Source: Chloroflexota bacterium
Lineage (GTDB): Bacteria; Chloroflexota; Anaerolineae; Aggregatilineales; Phototrophicaceae
NCBI GenBank assembly: GCA_028875185.1
Contig: JAPPFH010000137.1
Location: 1-46,766 of the forward strand
Direction of reading: 5' to 3'
DNA: 46,766 nt
The notes beneath the pieces are model-generated. The model was not told the DNA's origin. It worked only from the letters and a program-made list of their open reading frames with translations, and made no database searches. The first letter of the stretch is position 1. The number at the start of each line of letters is the position of its first letter. Made by a program: the position numbers and the translations under genes. Positions 1 through 8,375 of the stretch are shown here, piece by piece.

Positions 1-32
1 CCTTGTGGGGGCAAGGGGCCGGGGGATGGGGG
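1..32 (-). repeat. C-rich dispersed box, reverse orientation
   Basis: This G-rich string is the reverse complement of the C-rich box at 23871-23897 and continues into a CCTTGTGG edge that matches the CCACAAGG at 13788-13795. Other copies lie at 13751-13807 and 46736-46757. All are intergenic. The element is cut by the window edge, so its full extent is unknown. Confidence 0.7.
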
Positions 33-56
33 TTTGTCGCGCTATCAATGAAATTA

Positions 57-82
57 ACCACAGCGACACAGAGCGCACAGAG
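57..82 (+). repeat. CCACAGAG-type intergenic repeat
   Basis: A run of CCACAG/ACACAGAG/CACAGAG units that resembles strings at 17058-17079 and 19822-19859, each preceded by TTAACC or TTTACC. Such strings are widespread in non-coding DNA of several bacterial phyla and have no established function. Confidence 0.5.
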
Positions 83-87
83 ATTTC

Positions 88-116
88 TTGACAAGATCGG
101 GCTGAATCCGTATCGT
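88..116 (+). promoter_or_regulatory. Candidate promoter for the amidohydrolase gene
   Basis: TTGACA at 88-93, a 17-nt spacer, and TATCGT at 111-116 (4 of 6 to the -10 consensus). The leader to the ATG at 244 would be about 120 nt. A second -10-like TATAGT at 172-177 has no good -35. Assignment is tentative. I see no other structure between 117 and 243 apart from a distant AGGAG ribosome-binding site. Confidence 0.35.
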
Positions 117-243
117 CAGTATTCACCACTTCCAATTCGTCAATCTATGGCGTACCGCTTCCGAAATTCGTTATAGTCAAGGTCTCAGCGACAGTTGCGG
201 TCAACCAATTAAACCTGATAACGCTAGGAGCGAAGACGACAAA

Positions 244-1131
244 ATGATCATTGACGCGCACTCACACACGCCGCAATTCCGCGGCGCCGTGCCAGCGGAA
301 CGCCAAGTCATCAATCGCGCTTGGAGACCGGACCGCGCCGTGAGCGCCGTTTACAATTGGGACGACTATATGAAGGCGCAGACGCCCGCTGACATTAGCA
401 TCGTGTTTGGCGTCGCCTGGGCGCCCGGTGACAACGCTGGCGGCGTCAGCGGCGTTGACGACTCTTCTGATCTGCCGGGAAACGTCAATGACAAGACGGC
501 GGCTTTTGTCCAAGCCTTTCCAGAGCGCCTGATCGGCTTTATGTCTCTGCATCCGCATGACCCGCGCGCGCTTGAGGAATTGGAACGATGTCGTTGTGAC
601 TTGGGACTGCGCGGCATAAAACTGGGCGCCAATTATCAGATTTTCCATCCTTTGGAAGCGCGCGCGCTGGCGATCTATGAGCGGGCGCAGCAGGTTGGCT
701 TGCCGGTGCTTTTTCATCAGGGCACTTCGCCGGTGCGTATGGCGCCGATACGCTTTGCCCACCCGCTGCTGATGGACGAAGTCGCCATGCGTTACCCTGA
801 TCTCAAAATCATTATGGCGCATATGGGCCATCCCTGGACGGTGGATACTGCTGTCGTCATCCGCAAGCATCCAAACGTTTACGCCGATATTTCCGGCTTG
901 TTTTATCGCGCATTTGGCTACTACGAGGCGCTGATTAAAGCGACCGAGTGGAATGTTCTCGACAAGCTGCTCTTCGCTTCCGATTTTCCGGTCACGACTG
1001 CGGCCGAAACTTTTGACGCCTTGCACAAGGTAAATGACATCGTTGCCGGCACACCCTTTCCACGCGTCCCCGAGCGCAAACTTGAAGCCATAATCTACCG
1101 AGATTCGCTAGCGCTGCTGGGATTAAGCTGA
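244..1131 (+). CDS. Amidohydrolase-2 family metal-dependent hydrolase
   Basis: A 295-residue TIM-barrel hydrolase of the amidohydrolase-2 (PF04909) type. The metal-site pattern is visible: DAHSH at residues 4-8 (HxH), a His in LFHQGTS mid-barrel, a His in IIMAHMGHPW, and the terminal Asp in LLFASDFP. Family members hydrolyse or decarboxylate small cyclic or carboxylic substrates in the cytoplasm, and the exact reaction cannot be read from sequence. It is followed after one base by the aminotransferase gene, so the two are very likely co-transcribed. The pair converges on the ten-gene catabolic operon and may work on the same substrate; that link rests only on position. AGGAG lies 12-13 nt upstream of the ATG. 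Confidence 0.85.
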   Translation: MIIDAHSHTPQFRGAVPAERQVINRAWRPDRAVSAVYNWDDYMKAQTPADISIVFGVAWAPGDNAGGVSGVDDSSDLPGNVNDKTAAFVQAFPERLIGFMSLHPHDPRALEELERCRCDLGLRGIKLGANYQIFHPLEARALAIYERAQQVGLPVLFHQGTSPVRMAPIRFAHPLLMDEVAMRYPDLKIIMAHMGHPWTVDTAVVIRKHPNVYADISGLFYRAFGYYEALIKATEWNVLDKLLFASDFPVTTAAETFDALHKVNDIVAGTPFPRVPERKLEAIIYRDSLALLGLS

Positions 1132-1132
1132 C

Positions 1133-2428
1133 ATGAATAACGCTACTCTCTTCGAACGAGCCGCGGCGGTTACGCCGGGTGGCGTCAACTCCGGCACGCG
1201 CGGGCTTGACGCCCCTATCGTTTGGGCGCAAGCGGATGGCGCGAACCTCTACGACGCTGACGGACGGCAATATCTGGATTACCATGCGGCTTTCGGTCCT
1301 ATCATCCTCGGGCACAATCATCCCGCGGTAAACCAAGCGGTCGCCCAAGCCATGACGCAGGTTGACCTTACCGGCGTCGGTACGACTGAGCTCGAGATTC
1401 GGCTGGCGGAAAAGGTGATCGAGCATGTGCCTTCCGCGGAGATGGCGCTTATTTTCGGCTCCGGCACAGAAGCCACCTATCTCGCTCAACGATTGGCGCG
1501 CGCGGTCACGAGGCGCAAAAAGCTGGTCAAATTTCAGGGCTGTTTTCATGGATGGCACGATTATCTACTAATGAACATCATCAGCGCGCCGGACAAAATC
1601 GGCCACAAGGACCCGGCCTCCGCTGGCATGCTGCCCGAAGCGATAGAGAACACAATCGTGCTCCCGTTCAATGACAGCGAGGCGCTTGAACAGTCCGTCA
1701 AGACGCAGGGCGACGATATCGCCGCCATCATTCTCGAGCCAATCCCGCACAATATCGGCTGCGTTATGCCGAAGATGGAATTCGTCGAAACATTGCGCCG
1801 CTTATGCGATCAACACGGGATCATTTTGATCTTTGATGAGGTGATCACGGGCTTCCGACACGGGCTTGGCGGCTACCAGGCGGAGCTAAGCATCTTGCCG
1901 GACTTAACGACGATGGCGAAAGCAATCGCCAACGGATATCCCTGCGCTGTGCTCGCCGGGCGGCGAGAGTTAATGATGCGCTTCTCCAGCGCTGGCGGCG
2001 ATGTCTTCGTCGGCGGTACCTACAACGGACATCCGGTAGCGACATCGGCGGCGCTCGCCACAATTGCGGAACTGGAAGATGGCACGGTCCATGAACGGAT
2101 ATTTCGCCTGGGCGGCAAGGCGCGCCGCGGCTTGCAAGAAATCGCCGACCGCCTCGATATCGATATGACCGTCGCCGGCTACGGATCGGTATTTGTGCCC
2201 TATTTCATGAGCGGGGCGATCACAAGATACGCCGATCTGCTGCGCAACAATACCGAGGCGGACACCACGTTCCGCCGAGAAATGGTCAAGCGAGGCATCT
2301 TCATGCTGCCGCTTGCGATGAAGCGAAATCACATCTCCGCGGCGCACACGGATGCGGATATCGACCGTACTTTGAATGTGGCGGAAGATGCGCTGAAGCA
2401 AATGATCCACGAACGCGGTTTGCGCTAA
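1133..2428 (+). CDS. Class III PLP aminotransferase (glutamate-1-semialdehyde aminomutase-like)
   Basis: A 431-residue fold-type I, class III PLP enzyme. It opens with TPGGVNS, typical of the glutamate-1-semialdehyde aminomutase branch. GSGTEA near residues 109-114 contacts the cofactor phosphate, D235 in FDEVITGFR contacts the pyridine nitrogen, and K263 in MAKAIANG is the probable Schiff-base lysine. Length is normal for the family. The branch includes true HemL and many catabolic amino-acid or amino-sugar aminotransferases. No haem genes are nearby and an amidohydrolase precedes it, so I favour a catabolic transaminase over hemL. The stop codon lies 12 bp from the convergent dehydratase-like gene, leaving no room for a separate terminator. 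Confidence 0.85.
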   Translation: MNNATLFERAAAVTPGGVNSGTRGLDAPIVWAQADGANLYDADGRQYLDYHAAFGPIILGHNHPAVNQAVAQAMTQVDLTGVGTTELEIRLAEKVIEHVPSAEMALIFGSGTEATYLAQRLARAVTRRKKLVKFQGCFHGWHDYLLMNIISAPDKIGHKDPASAGMLPEAIENTIVLPFNDSEALEQSVKTQGDDIAAIILEPIPHNIGCVMPKMEFVETLRRLCDQHGIILIFDEVITGFRHGLGGYQAELSILPDLTTMAKAIANGYPCAVLAGRRELMMRFSSAGGDVFVGGTYNGHPVATSAALATIAELEDGTVHERIFRLGGKARRGLQEIADRLDIDMTVAGYGSVFVPYFMSGAITRYADLLRNNTEADTTFRREMVKRGIFMLPLAMKRNHISAAHTDADIDRTLNVAEDALKQMIHERGLR

Positions 2429-2440
2429 GCCTGATACCGA

Positions 2441-3625
2441 TTACAGTTTGACGACAGGCCTGGACAGACTTAGTCCATCACGATTGAGCTCGACGCCCCA
2501 GCCCGGTTTGTCGGGCAGCACGAGGCAGCCGTCACGCGGCAGCGGCTCCTCGATGAAGATGTCCCCAAAAATCGGCGCGATCCGGTCGGCGGCGGGGCTC
2601 ATCATTAGGAACTCCGCCATCGGGCAATTGGTGAAGGCGTATTGCAAGTGATAAGCGTAGATGCCGGAGCCATGAGGAATAACCGGAATATCATAAGCGG
2701 CTGCCATGGCGACGATGCGCCGCGCTTCCGTCAATCCGCCGACCCAGGTCAAGTCCGGCTGCAGGATGTCGAAGCACTTGCGCGCAATCAGCTCACGATA
2801 GCCGTAGCGGGTATATTCATGTTCGCCGCCTGTGAACAAGCAGGATGATACAGAGTTTTTCAATTCGGCGCAGCCGTCATAATCGTCGGGCGGCAGGCAC
2901 TCCTCCAGCCAGTAGACATCGAAAGGTTCCAACGCGCGCGCCAATTCGGCAGCGTAGGGTACGGTGAGCGCCATATAACAGTCAAACATGAGGCGGAAGT
3001 CCGCCCCGACTTGCTCTCTCGACGATTCCATCAGCGCCAGGTTAAGTTTCAAGCCTTCTACACCATCGGCGGGACCATACATGAGAGGCAGCTTGGCGCC
3101 CTGGAAGCCCATTTCCCGCGCCAGATCGGGGCGTATCGTGGTCGCGTACATGGGCAGCTTGTCTTTGGTCTTGCCACCCAGCATCGCATAGACAGGCTCA
3201 TCGCGCAGTTTGCCCAGCGCATCCCAGAGCGCCAGATCAACAGCGCTAATCGCCTGAAGCGCCAATCCTTTGCGCCCGTAGGGCAAGGTCGCCCGCCACA
3301 TCTGATCCCAAATGCGTTCGACATTGTACGGGGATTGACCGAGTAAAAAGCGTTTGAGATGTCGTTCGATGATGAAACAGGCGGGTTCGCCGCCGGTGCT
3401 AAGGCCGACGCCGATCATGCCGTTATTCAATTCAACTTCGACAATCACGCTTCCCAGCGCGTTTATGCCCCAACTGGTTCTCGATGCCTTGTATTCCTCA
3501 TAGACGGACATGGGGTTGGCGATAGGCGTATCAATAATCCAGTGCCCTTGCGCTTGATCATGGTAATCCGCCCCGCCAGAATCGACGATATAAGCGCGTA
3601 CATCAGCTATTCTTGCGCTCCGCAT
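2441..3625 (-). CDS. L-rhamnonate dehydratase-like enolase-superfamily enzyme
   Basis: A 394-residue mandelate racemase/muconate lactonizing enzyme homologue. It aligns from memory along its whole length with E. coli RhmD: N-terminal DYHDQ...HW, the SxxSxGIN segment, YATxxRPDLAxEMGF, and C-terminal DKPGxGVELNRD. Visible catalytic residues are Mg ligands D215, E241 and E268, and the D291/H318 acid-base dyad (IPHGSGIY). The family dehydrates acid sugars to 2-keto-3-deoxy acids. The true substrate may differ from L-rhamnonate, because acid-sugar specificity shifts readily in this superfamily. It is the last gene of the minus-strand operon, 21 bp after the D-aminoacylase-like gene. Confidence 0.85.
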   Translation of the reverse strand: MRSARIADVRAYIVDSGGADYHDQAQGHWIIDTPIANPMSVYEEYKASRTSWGINALGSVIVEVELNNGMIGVGLSTGGEPACFIIERHLKRFLLGQSPYNVERIWDQMWRATLPYGRKGLALQAISAVDLALWDALGKLRDEPVYAMLGGKTKDKLPMYATTIRPDLAREMGFQGAKLPLMYGPADGVEGLKLNLALMESSREQVGADFRLMFDCYMALTVPYAAELARALEPFDVYWLEECLPPDDYDGCAELKNSVSSCLFTGGEHEYTRYGYRELIARKCFDILQPDLTWVGGLTEARRIVAMAAAYDIPVIPHGSGIYAYHLQYAFTNCPMAEFLMMSPAADRIAPIFGDIFIEEPLPRDGCLVLPDKPGWGVELNRDGLSLSRPVVKL

Positions 3626-3646
3626 TCGACGTTTCTCCGGAAATGA

Positions 3647-5266
3647 CTAAAAGCTGCTGTGGCGTTCATGCCGGCGGCCGTAAGGATCGCGCAGCGCGCG
3701 GCCCGGCGTGGCGCCGGTGACCTGCCCATCAGCCAAAGCCTGCGCACCGTTGACGATTACGTCGCTCACCCCTTCGGCATGGCTGCGGGGATTATCGTAT
3801 GTGGCGGTGGCGCGCAGCTCGTCAGGATCAAACACAACAATATCCGCCTTGCATCCCGGGCGGACGATGCCCCGATCGAGGCTGCCAATGCGCCGCGCGG
3901 GAGCGGATGTGATCTTGCGGATGCCCTCCTCCCAGCTGAGCAATGCCAGGTCACGCACATAGCGCGACAAGAATCGCGCGTGCGCCCCCCATCCTCTCGG
4001 ATGTGGCTGCCCGCCGACCAGGATGCCATCGCTGCCGACGACATGCGCCGGGTGCCGCATGATAGCCTGAACATGCTCTTCAATGCCGAAGAAGGCGAGC
4101 CCTGATACACCCAGCCGCGTCTCTACAAGCAAATCGGCGAAGAAGTCAAAGGGCGTCTTGCCTGCGCGCGTGGCGGCATCCGGCAAGCTCATGCCGATGA
4201 TCGCCGGATCGTGATCGCCCAGAATCCCGCCGATCCGCAGCATCTCCCAACCCAGCGGCACGCCTTGCATGCCATCGGAGCCGGTCACTTCCAGTTCGTG
4301 CCGCAGTCTCGCCCGGCTCTCTTCAGCTTGCAAGCTTTCCAGGATTGCATCGGCGCCGCCCTCCTGCGCCCAGCTCGGCAGAAAGGCGTGCAGGTAGGTC
4401 TGCCCGGCCAGGTAGGGGTAGGCGTCCATGGTGACCTCGACGCCAGCCGCGCGCGCCTCGTCAATCATCGCAATCAATTCGCCGACCCGCCCCTCATTAA
4501 TTTCGAAGCTGAGATGGCAATGGGTCAGATGCGTTGGGACGCCCGCGCGCCGCCCGATTTCGATTGAGTCCCAATATCCCTTGAGCGCCTCGGTGCCATA
4601 ATTGCGGTGATGTGGGCAGTAGAAGCCTCCATAAGGTTGTATGACTTGGCAAAGCTCCACCAGTTCGTCATCACTGGCAAACATGCACGGCGCGTAAGTC
4701 AAGCCGGTTGACAAGCCGATCGCGCCTTCACGCATGCACTGGTCGATAATCGCTTTCATGCGCGCCATCTCGGCGTCGGTTGGCTCCCGATTCTCCATGC
4801 CGACCACCGCCATGCGCACCGTACCCTGCGAGGCGAGGGTCGCTACATTGACGACTGAGCCGCCATCGAAGCGATCCAGGTATTCGGTCAGCGTGGACCA
4901 ATCGCGATCGAAATCTGGCAGCCCGTTCCAGGCGGCCAACTGTTCAGACAATATGTCACGCGTCTCCGGCGTCGCCGGCGCTAGTCCCAGCCCGTCATGC
5001 CCAATGACATCGGTGGTCACGCCTTGATAGAGCTTGCACTCATGGTAAGGATTTACCAGTGGCTGCAAATCGGAATGCGTGTGCATGTCTATGAAACCCG
5101 GGCTGACGATGCGCCCATCGGCATCAATCGTCTTCCGGGCGGCGCCGCCGCGGATGCTCCCCACAGCGACAATCTGATCGCCGTCGATGGCGATGTCCGC
5201 CCAATACCAGGGCGATCCCGTACCGTCGATGACCCGTCCGCCGCTTATCAGAAGATCGTGCATCAA
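3647..5266 (-). CDS. D-aminoacylase / N-acyl-D-amino-acid deacylase family amidohydrolase
   Basis: A 539-residue amidohydrolase of the COG3653 type, usual size for the family. N-terminal beta-sandwich strands lead into FIDMHTHSD (H62, H64), followed by QGVTTDVIGHDG, THLTHCH mid-barrel, and VGSDGILVGGQPHPRGWGAH with the catalytic Asp. Characterised D-aminoacylases hydrolyse N-acyl-D-amino acids. In those enzymes a Zn-ligand Cys sits in the G-N-C-G motif; here the position reads G-H-D-G (D91), so Asp replaces Cys. This may mark a different substrate class, such as another cyclic or linear amide. It overlaps the upstream oxidoreductase gene by 4 bp (translational coupling). Confidence 0.8.
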   Translation of the reverse strand: MMHDLLISGGRVIDGTGSPWYWADIAIDGDQIVAVGSIRGGAARKTIDADGRIVSPGFIDMHTHSDLQPLVNPYHECKLYQGVTTDVIGHDGLGLAPATPETRDILSEQLAAWNGLPDFDRDWSTLTEYLDRFDGGSVVNVATLASQGTVRMAVVGMENREPTDAEMARMKAIIDQCMREGAIGLSTGLTYAPCMFASDDELVELCQVIQPYGGFYCPHHRNYGTEALKGYWDSIEIGRRAGVPTHLTHCHLSFEINEGRVGELIAMIDEARAAGVEVTMDAYPYLAGQTYLHAFLPSWAQEGGADAILESLQAEESRARLRHELEVTGSDGMQGVPLGWEMLRIGGILGDHDPAIIGMSLPDAATRAGKTPFDFFADLLVETRLGVSGLAFFGIEEHVQAIMRHPAHVVGSDGILVGGQPHPRGWGAHARFLSRYVRDLALLSWEEGIRKITSAPARRIGSLDRGIVRPGCKADIVVFDPDELRATATYDNPRSHAEGVSDVIVNGAQALADGQVTGATPGRALRDPYGRRHERHSSF

Positions 5267-6291
5267 TTTGCTCCCGTGATTTCAGCGTCCCGATAGGCGT
5301 CCAGCGTCACTTTCATCAGCTGCCGCGCCACCGACCCGTCGGTCTGCGGTCGCGCGCCACTGTCGATGCAGTCGAAAAAGTGACGAACCTCCTCAGTCAA
5401 ATCCAAGCCTTCGTCACTATCGACCAGGATCTTCTCATCCGCTCCCGCTTCAGAGACGGTGACCTGCGAGCGCCAGGCGCAGCGGACGCCTTCGACCGCC
5501 AATTTGCCCAGCGGGTGTACAGTCAGCGTGATTACCGCGCGCTCGCAATAAGCGCGCATGGTGTACCAGCGATGCGGCTTGGGCGAGAACCAGGTGTGCC
5601 TCGTCGTCCCGACGACGCCGTTTTTGAATTTGATGATAGAGATTGCGGTGTCTTCGCCTTCCATTGGCAAGCCAGCATGGGCGCCGACCATCGACGCGGA
5701 CTGCACTTCACCCGCGATCCACAGCATAACGTCAAGCATATGCGCCGACGCCGAAAAGTACACGCCGCCGCCAAGCGTCGCCTTCTTTACAAACCAGCCA
5801 CCGGTGATGTATTCGCGATTGTCTTCGTCCATGAAGGCATCCAACATGAACAAGCGGCCATAATCGCCGCTATCGATGACCTGCCTGAAGGCTTGCGTGC
5901 TTTTGCGATAACGGTGCGGAAGCGCAATCATCAGCGTCTTGCCCTGCCCCTCGGCTTTGGCGATCATGTCATCGGCTTCTTCCAACGTCAGCGCGAAAGG
6001 CTTTTCCAGCAGCACATGACAGCCGGCCTGCAGCGCGTCCAGCGTGATTGGATGATGCAAGTGATGCGGCACAAGAATCGAGACCGCATCGACGCGGTCC
6101 AAGCCGTCGCGATAATCGCTTAGAACGTCGACATTGCCCGAGGCCAACGAATCGGCGATCCCTTGAGCGCGTTCTCTTTCGGGATCGGCCGCCCAGACCA
6201 CATCGGCTCGGTCACCCAGCCGATTCAGCGCTTGAACATGAAAGGGCGCGATCCAGCCGCAGCCGATGATTCCCAATCTCAATTTGCTCAT
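5263..6291 (-). CDS. Gfo/Idh/MocA family oxidoreductase
   Basis: A 342-residue NAD(P)-dependent dehydrogenase. The N-terminal Rossmann fold shows GIIGCGWIA (residues 8-16), and LLEKPFALTLEEAD carries the EKP motif with the conserved Lys. The C-terminal alpha/beta domain (about 125-340) supplies substrate specificity. The family oxidises or reduces pyranoses, inositols and related polyols. It sits between the D-threonine-aldolase-like gene (11 bp upstream) and the D-aminoacylase-like gene (4-bp overlap), so it belongs to the same transcript. It is only distantly similar to the other Gfo/Idh/MocA protein in the operon, which suggests two successive redox steps. Confidence 0.85.
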   Translation of the reverse strand: MSKLRLGIIGCGWIAPFHVQALNRLGDRADVVWAADPERERAQGIADSLASGNVDVLSDYRDGLDRVDAVSILVPHHLHHPITLDALQAGCHVLLEKPFALTLEEADDMIAKAEGQGKTLMIALPHRYRKSTQAFRQVIDSGDYGRLFMLDAFMDEDNREYITGGWFVKKATLGGGVYFSASAHMLDVMLWIAGEVQSASMVGAHAGLPMEGEDTAISIIKFKNGVVGTTRHTWFSPKPHRWYTMRAYCERAVITLTVHPLGKLAVEGVRCAWRSQVTVSEAGADEKILVDSDEGLDLTEEVRHFFDCIDSGARPQTDGSVARQLMKVTLDAYRDAEITGAN

Positions 6292-6302
6292 TTCCCTCGC
6301 CC

Positions 6303-7412
6303 CTACTGTGATTTACCCCGCGCCGCCACCACCCATTCGGCGATCACGCGCTCGCCCTGTGTAATCGCCATGCTGTCGAAGAGGTTAACCACCGGACAGA
6401 TATGATTGGGGATGACTTGGACCCGTTCGCCAATCTGTACCGGATCGTCAACTGGAATGGTCGTTGCGCCATGCTCTTCGCTCAAGCTCGAAATCTCCCA
6501 ATCCGGATGATCGATGACGTACCCGTGCCCGGCCACCGGCGGCGCGACGCCGGCTCGGTCGCTCGTCAGCGCTTTCGTGCCCGAATCAAGGATGATGCGA
6601 TTGGCGGTCGGGCGCGTCGCTACGGTCGCCAATACGCGCGCGGCGCATCTGTCGGGCTTGACAACCCGATGCAGCACCTCACTGCGATCGTAAAAGACAT
6701 AAATGCCCGGGCGCGTCTCGGTCACGCCATCGACGGTCGCGGTGATCTTGGCGGTGGCGGTCAAACCGACAGAAATGATCGGCACTTGCAAGCCGGATTT
6801 ACGGATCAACTCGGCGGTTTCCGCCATCATCTGCCCGGCTGATAACCCGGTCGAGCGAACCGCTTCCGGCGCGCCCGCCAGTTGAGCATGCCCTTCGTGG
6901 GTCAGCAAGCCGGCAAAATGCAGTCCGGGCAGACGCGCGACATGCCGCGCCAGTTCGCGCGCTGGCTCAAGCGGGCGTACGCCACAGCGATTCAGCCCGG
7001 TGTCAACCTCGACCATCACCGGCAGTTCGAGCCCGCTCGCGCTCATCGTTCGCGAAAGCGCGGCGGCAATATCCGGGTGATCGACGACGGTCGTGACGCG
7101 CGCGCGTTGGCAGAGTTCTATCAGTCGCCGATGTTTCGCTTGACCCACGAGCGGATACGCGACCAGAATCTCGCCGCAACCGGCGTCGATGAAGACTTCC
7201 GCTTCGCTGAGCTTAGCGACAGTCAGGCCAGCGGCGCCGGCTTCCAACTGGAGCTTGCCGATCTGAGGTGTCTTATGCGTCTTGGCATGTGGACGCAGCT
7301 GAATGTCATTGGCATCGGCGAAATCAGCCATGTCCTCGATGTTATGTTTCAACTTGTCGATATCGACAATCAGCGCCGGCGTGTCCAGCTCGCTTATATG
7401 CGTCGCCATCAA
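6303..7412 (-). CDS. D-threonine aldolase / D-serine dehydratase-like PLP enzyme
   Basis: A 369-residue fold-type III PLP protein with an alanine-racemase-like N-terminal barrel and a C-terminal beta domain (DSD1/D-threonine aldolase family). RPHAKTHK contains the probable PLP lysine K44. EVDTGLNRCGV and the SVG...ATA phosphate-binding segment follow. H336 and C338 in PNHICP match the metal-binding His-x-Cys seen in eukaryotic-type D-serine dehydratase. The family cleaves beta-hydroxy-D-amino acids to an aldehyde plus glycine, or dehydrates D-serine. Next to a D-aminoacylase-like enzyme it suggests breakdown of a D-configured beta-hydroxy amino compound. It overlaps the phosphotriesterase-like gene by 4 bp. 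Confidence 0.82.
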   Translation of the reverse strand: MMATHISELDTPALIVDIDKLKHNIEDMADFADANDIQLRPHAKTHKTPQIGKLQLEAGAAGLTVAKLSEAEVFIDAGCGEILVAYPLVGQAKHRRLIELCQRARVTTVVDHPDIAAALSRTMSASGLELPVMVEVDTGLNRCGVRPLEPARELARHVARLPGLHFAGLLTHEGHAQLAGAPEAVRSTGLSAGQMMAETAELIRKSGLQVPIISVGLTATAKITATVDGVTETRPGIYVFYDRSEVLHRVVKPDRCAARVLATVATRPTANRIILDSGTKALTSDRAGVAPPVAGHGYVIDHPDWEISSLSEEHGATTIPVDDPVQIGERVQVIPNHICPVVNLFDSMAITQGERVIAEWVVAARGKSQ

Positions 7413-8359
7413 AACGCCAACACCCGCTGCGGGTTGGTCACAAACATGGTCTCGATCTGGCTATCAGTGACGCCGTGAGCGCGCTGTAACTTGGGCACGA
7501 ACTGCGTATAGACGTAGGTGTAATCGTCAAAGACCTCATCACCGGAGGCCGCTTCATAGCCATGCGCGAATACAGCGGCGTCGTGGCTCAGCATAATCTG
7601 GTCGATATAGCCTTTCTTGATCGCGTTGCCCACAACTTCGAGCCAATGTTCATCTTCAAAAAAGGCGCCGACCATGCCGATGCGGTCCATGCTGACATTG
7701 GCGCCGCGCTTTAGCACTGCCTCCGACCCGCTGATCGGATCGGGCTGGCAGCCGATATGGCTGAGGATGACCTCATCGGGCATGACACCCTCCGATTCAA
7801 AGATGTCGAGCTGCTCAGGACCCAAGCCGTCCGTGGTGTGCGTGATGATTGGGCAGCCGGTCGCCTTGCGCGCCCGTGACGCGGCGCGCAGAACTTCCTC
7901 TTCTTTCGCTGATATCTGGCCTTCACCGGTAGCGCATTTGATTAAGCCGGCTTTCAGCAGCGTGTCGCCCATGCCCTCGTTGATTTCCCGAACGAAGAGC
8001 GCCGCCATCTGGTCAATATCCATTAATTGCGCATAGAGGTGCATAGGCGACCAGGATTCGTGGAAGAAGCCGGTCGAGCAAATCAGCTTGACTTTGCTGC
8101 GGCGGGCGACATCGAAATAGAGATCGAGATAACGCCCAGTGCCGATGGGCGTGCATTCGGTCATGGCGCCGATGCCAGCCGCGTACAGTTCATCCATCTT
8201 GGCGACCATCCGGTCGACCATTTCGCCGCGGTCGAAATCCTGCACCTTTGGCCGCCCCAGAAGATCGCCCCAGTCCACACAGAGATGTTCGTGAATCAGC
8301 GTCCGCCCCAGCGCTTCCGGCGCGACATCGCCCGTGATCGTCCGTACCTTTTTTGACAT
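7409..8359 (-). CDS. Phosphotriesterase-family metallohydrolase (probable lactonase or esterase)
   Basis: 316 residues from the ATG at 8359. That start is preferred because GGAGG lies 8 nt upstream; a TTG five codons earlier would overlap this ribosome-binding site. The binuclear metal site of the phosphotriesterase family (COG1735) is complete: H23 and H25 (IHEHL), bridging lysine K141 (LIKCATG), H174, H201 and D260 (MLSHD). Natural members of this branch are often lactonases or act on phosphosugar lactones. In this operon a lactonase between a sugar dehydrogenase and an acid-sugar dehydratase makes chemical sense, but that is inference. It lies 16 bp after the second Gfo/Idh/MocA gene. Confidence 0.82.
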   Translation of the reverse strand: MSKKVRTITGDVAPEALGRTLIHEHLCVDWGDLLGRPKVQDFDRGEMVDRMVAKMDELYAAGIGAMTECTPIGTGRYLDLYFDVARRSKVKLICSTGFFHESWSPMHLYAQLMDIDQMAALFVREINEGMGDTLLKAGLIKCATGEGQISAKEEEVLRAASRARKATGCPIITHTTDGLGPEQLDIFESEGVMPDEVILSHIGCQPDPISGSEAVLKRGANVSMDRIGMVGAFFEDEHWLEVVGNAIKKGYIDQIMLSHDAAVFAHGYEAASGDEVFDDYTYVYTQFVPKLQRAHGVTDSQIETMFVTNPQRVLAF

Positions 8360-8375
8360 TGCCTTGCCCTCCAAT

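Noticed and set aside
1133-2428. Annotating the aminotransferase as hemL
   Set aside because: The glutamate-1-semialdehyde aminomutase-like fold is shared by many catabolic enzymes. There are no haem genes nearby and the neighbour is an amidohydrolase.
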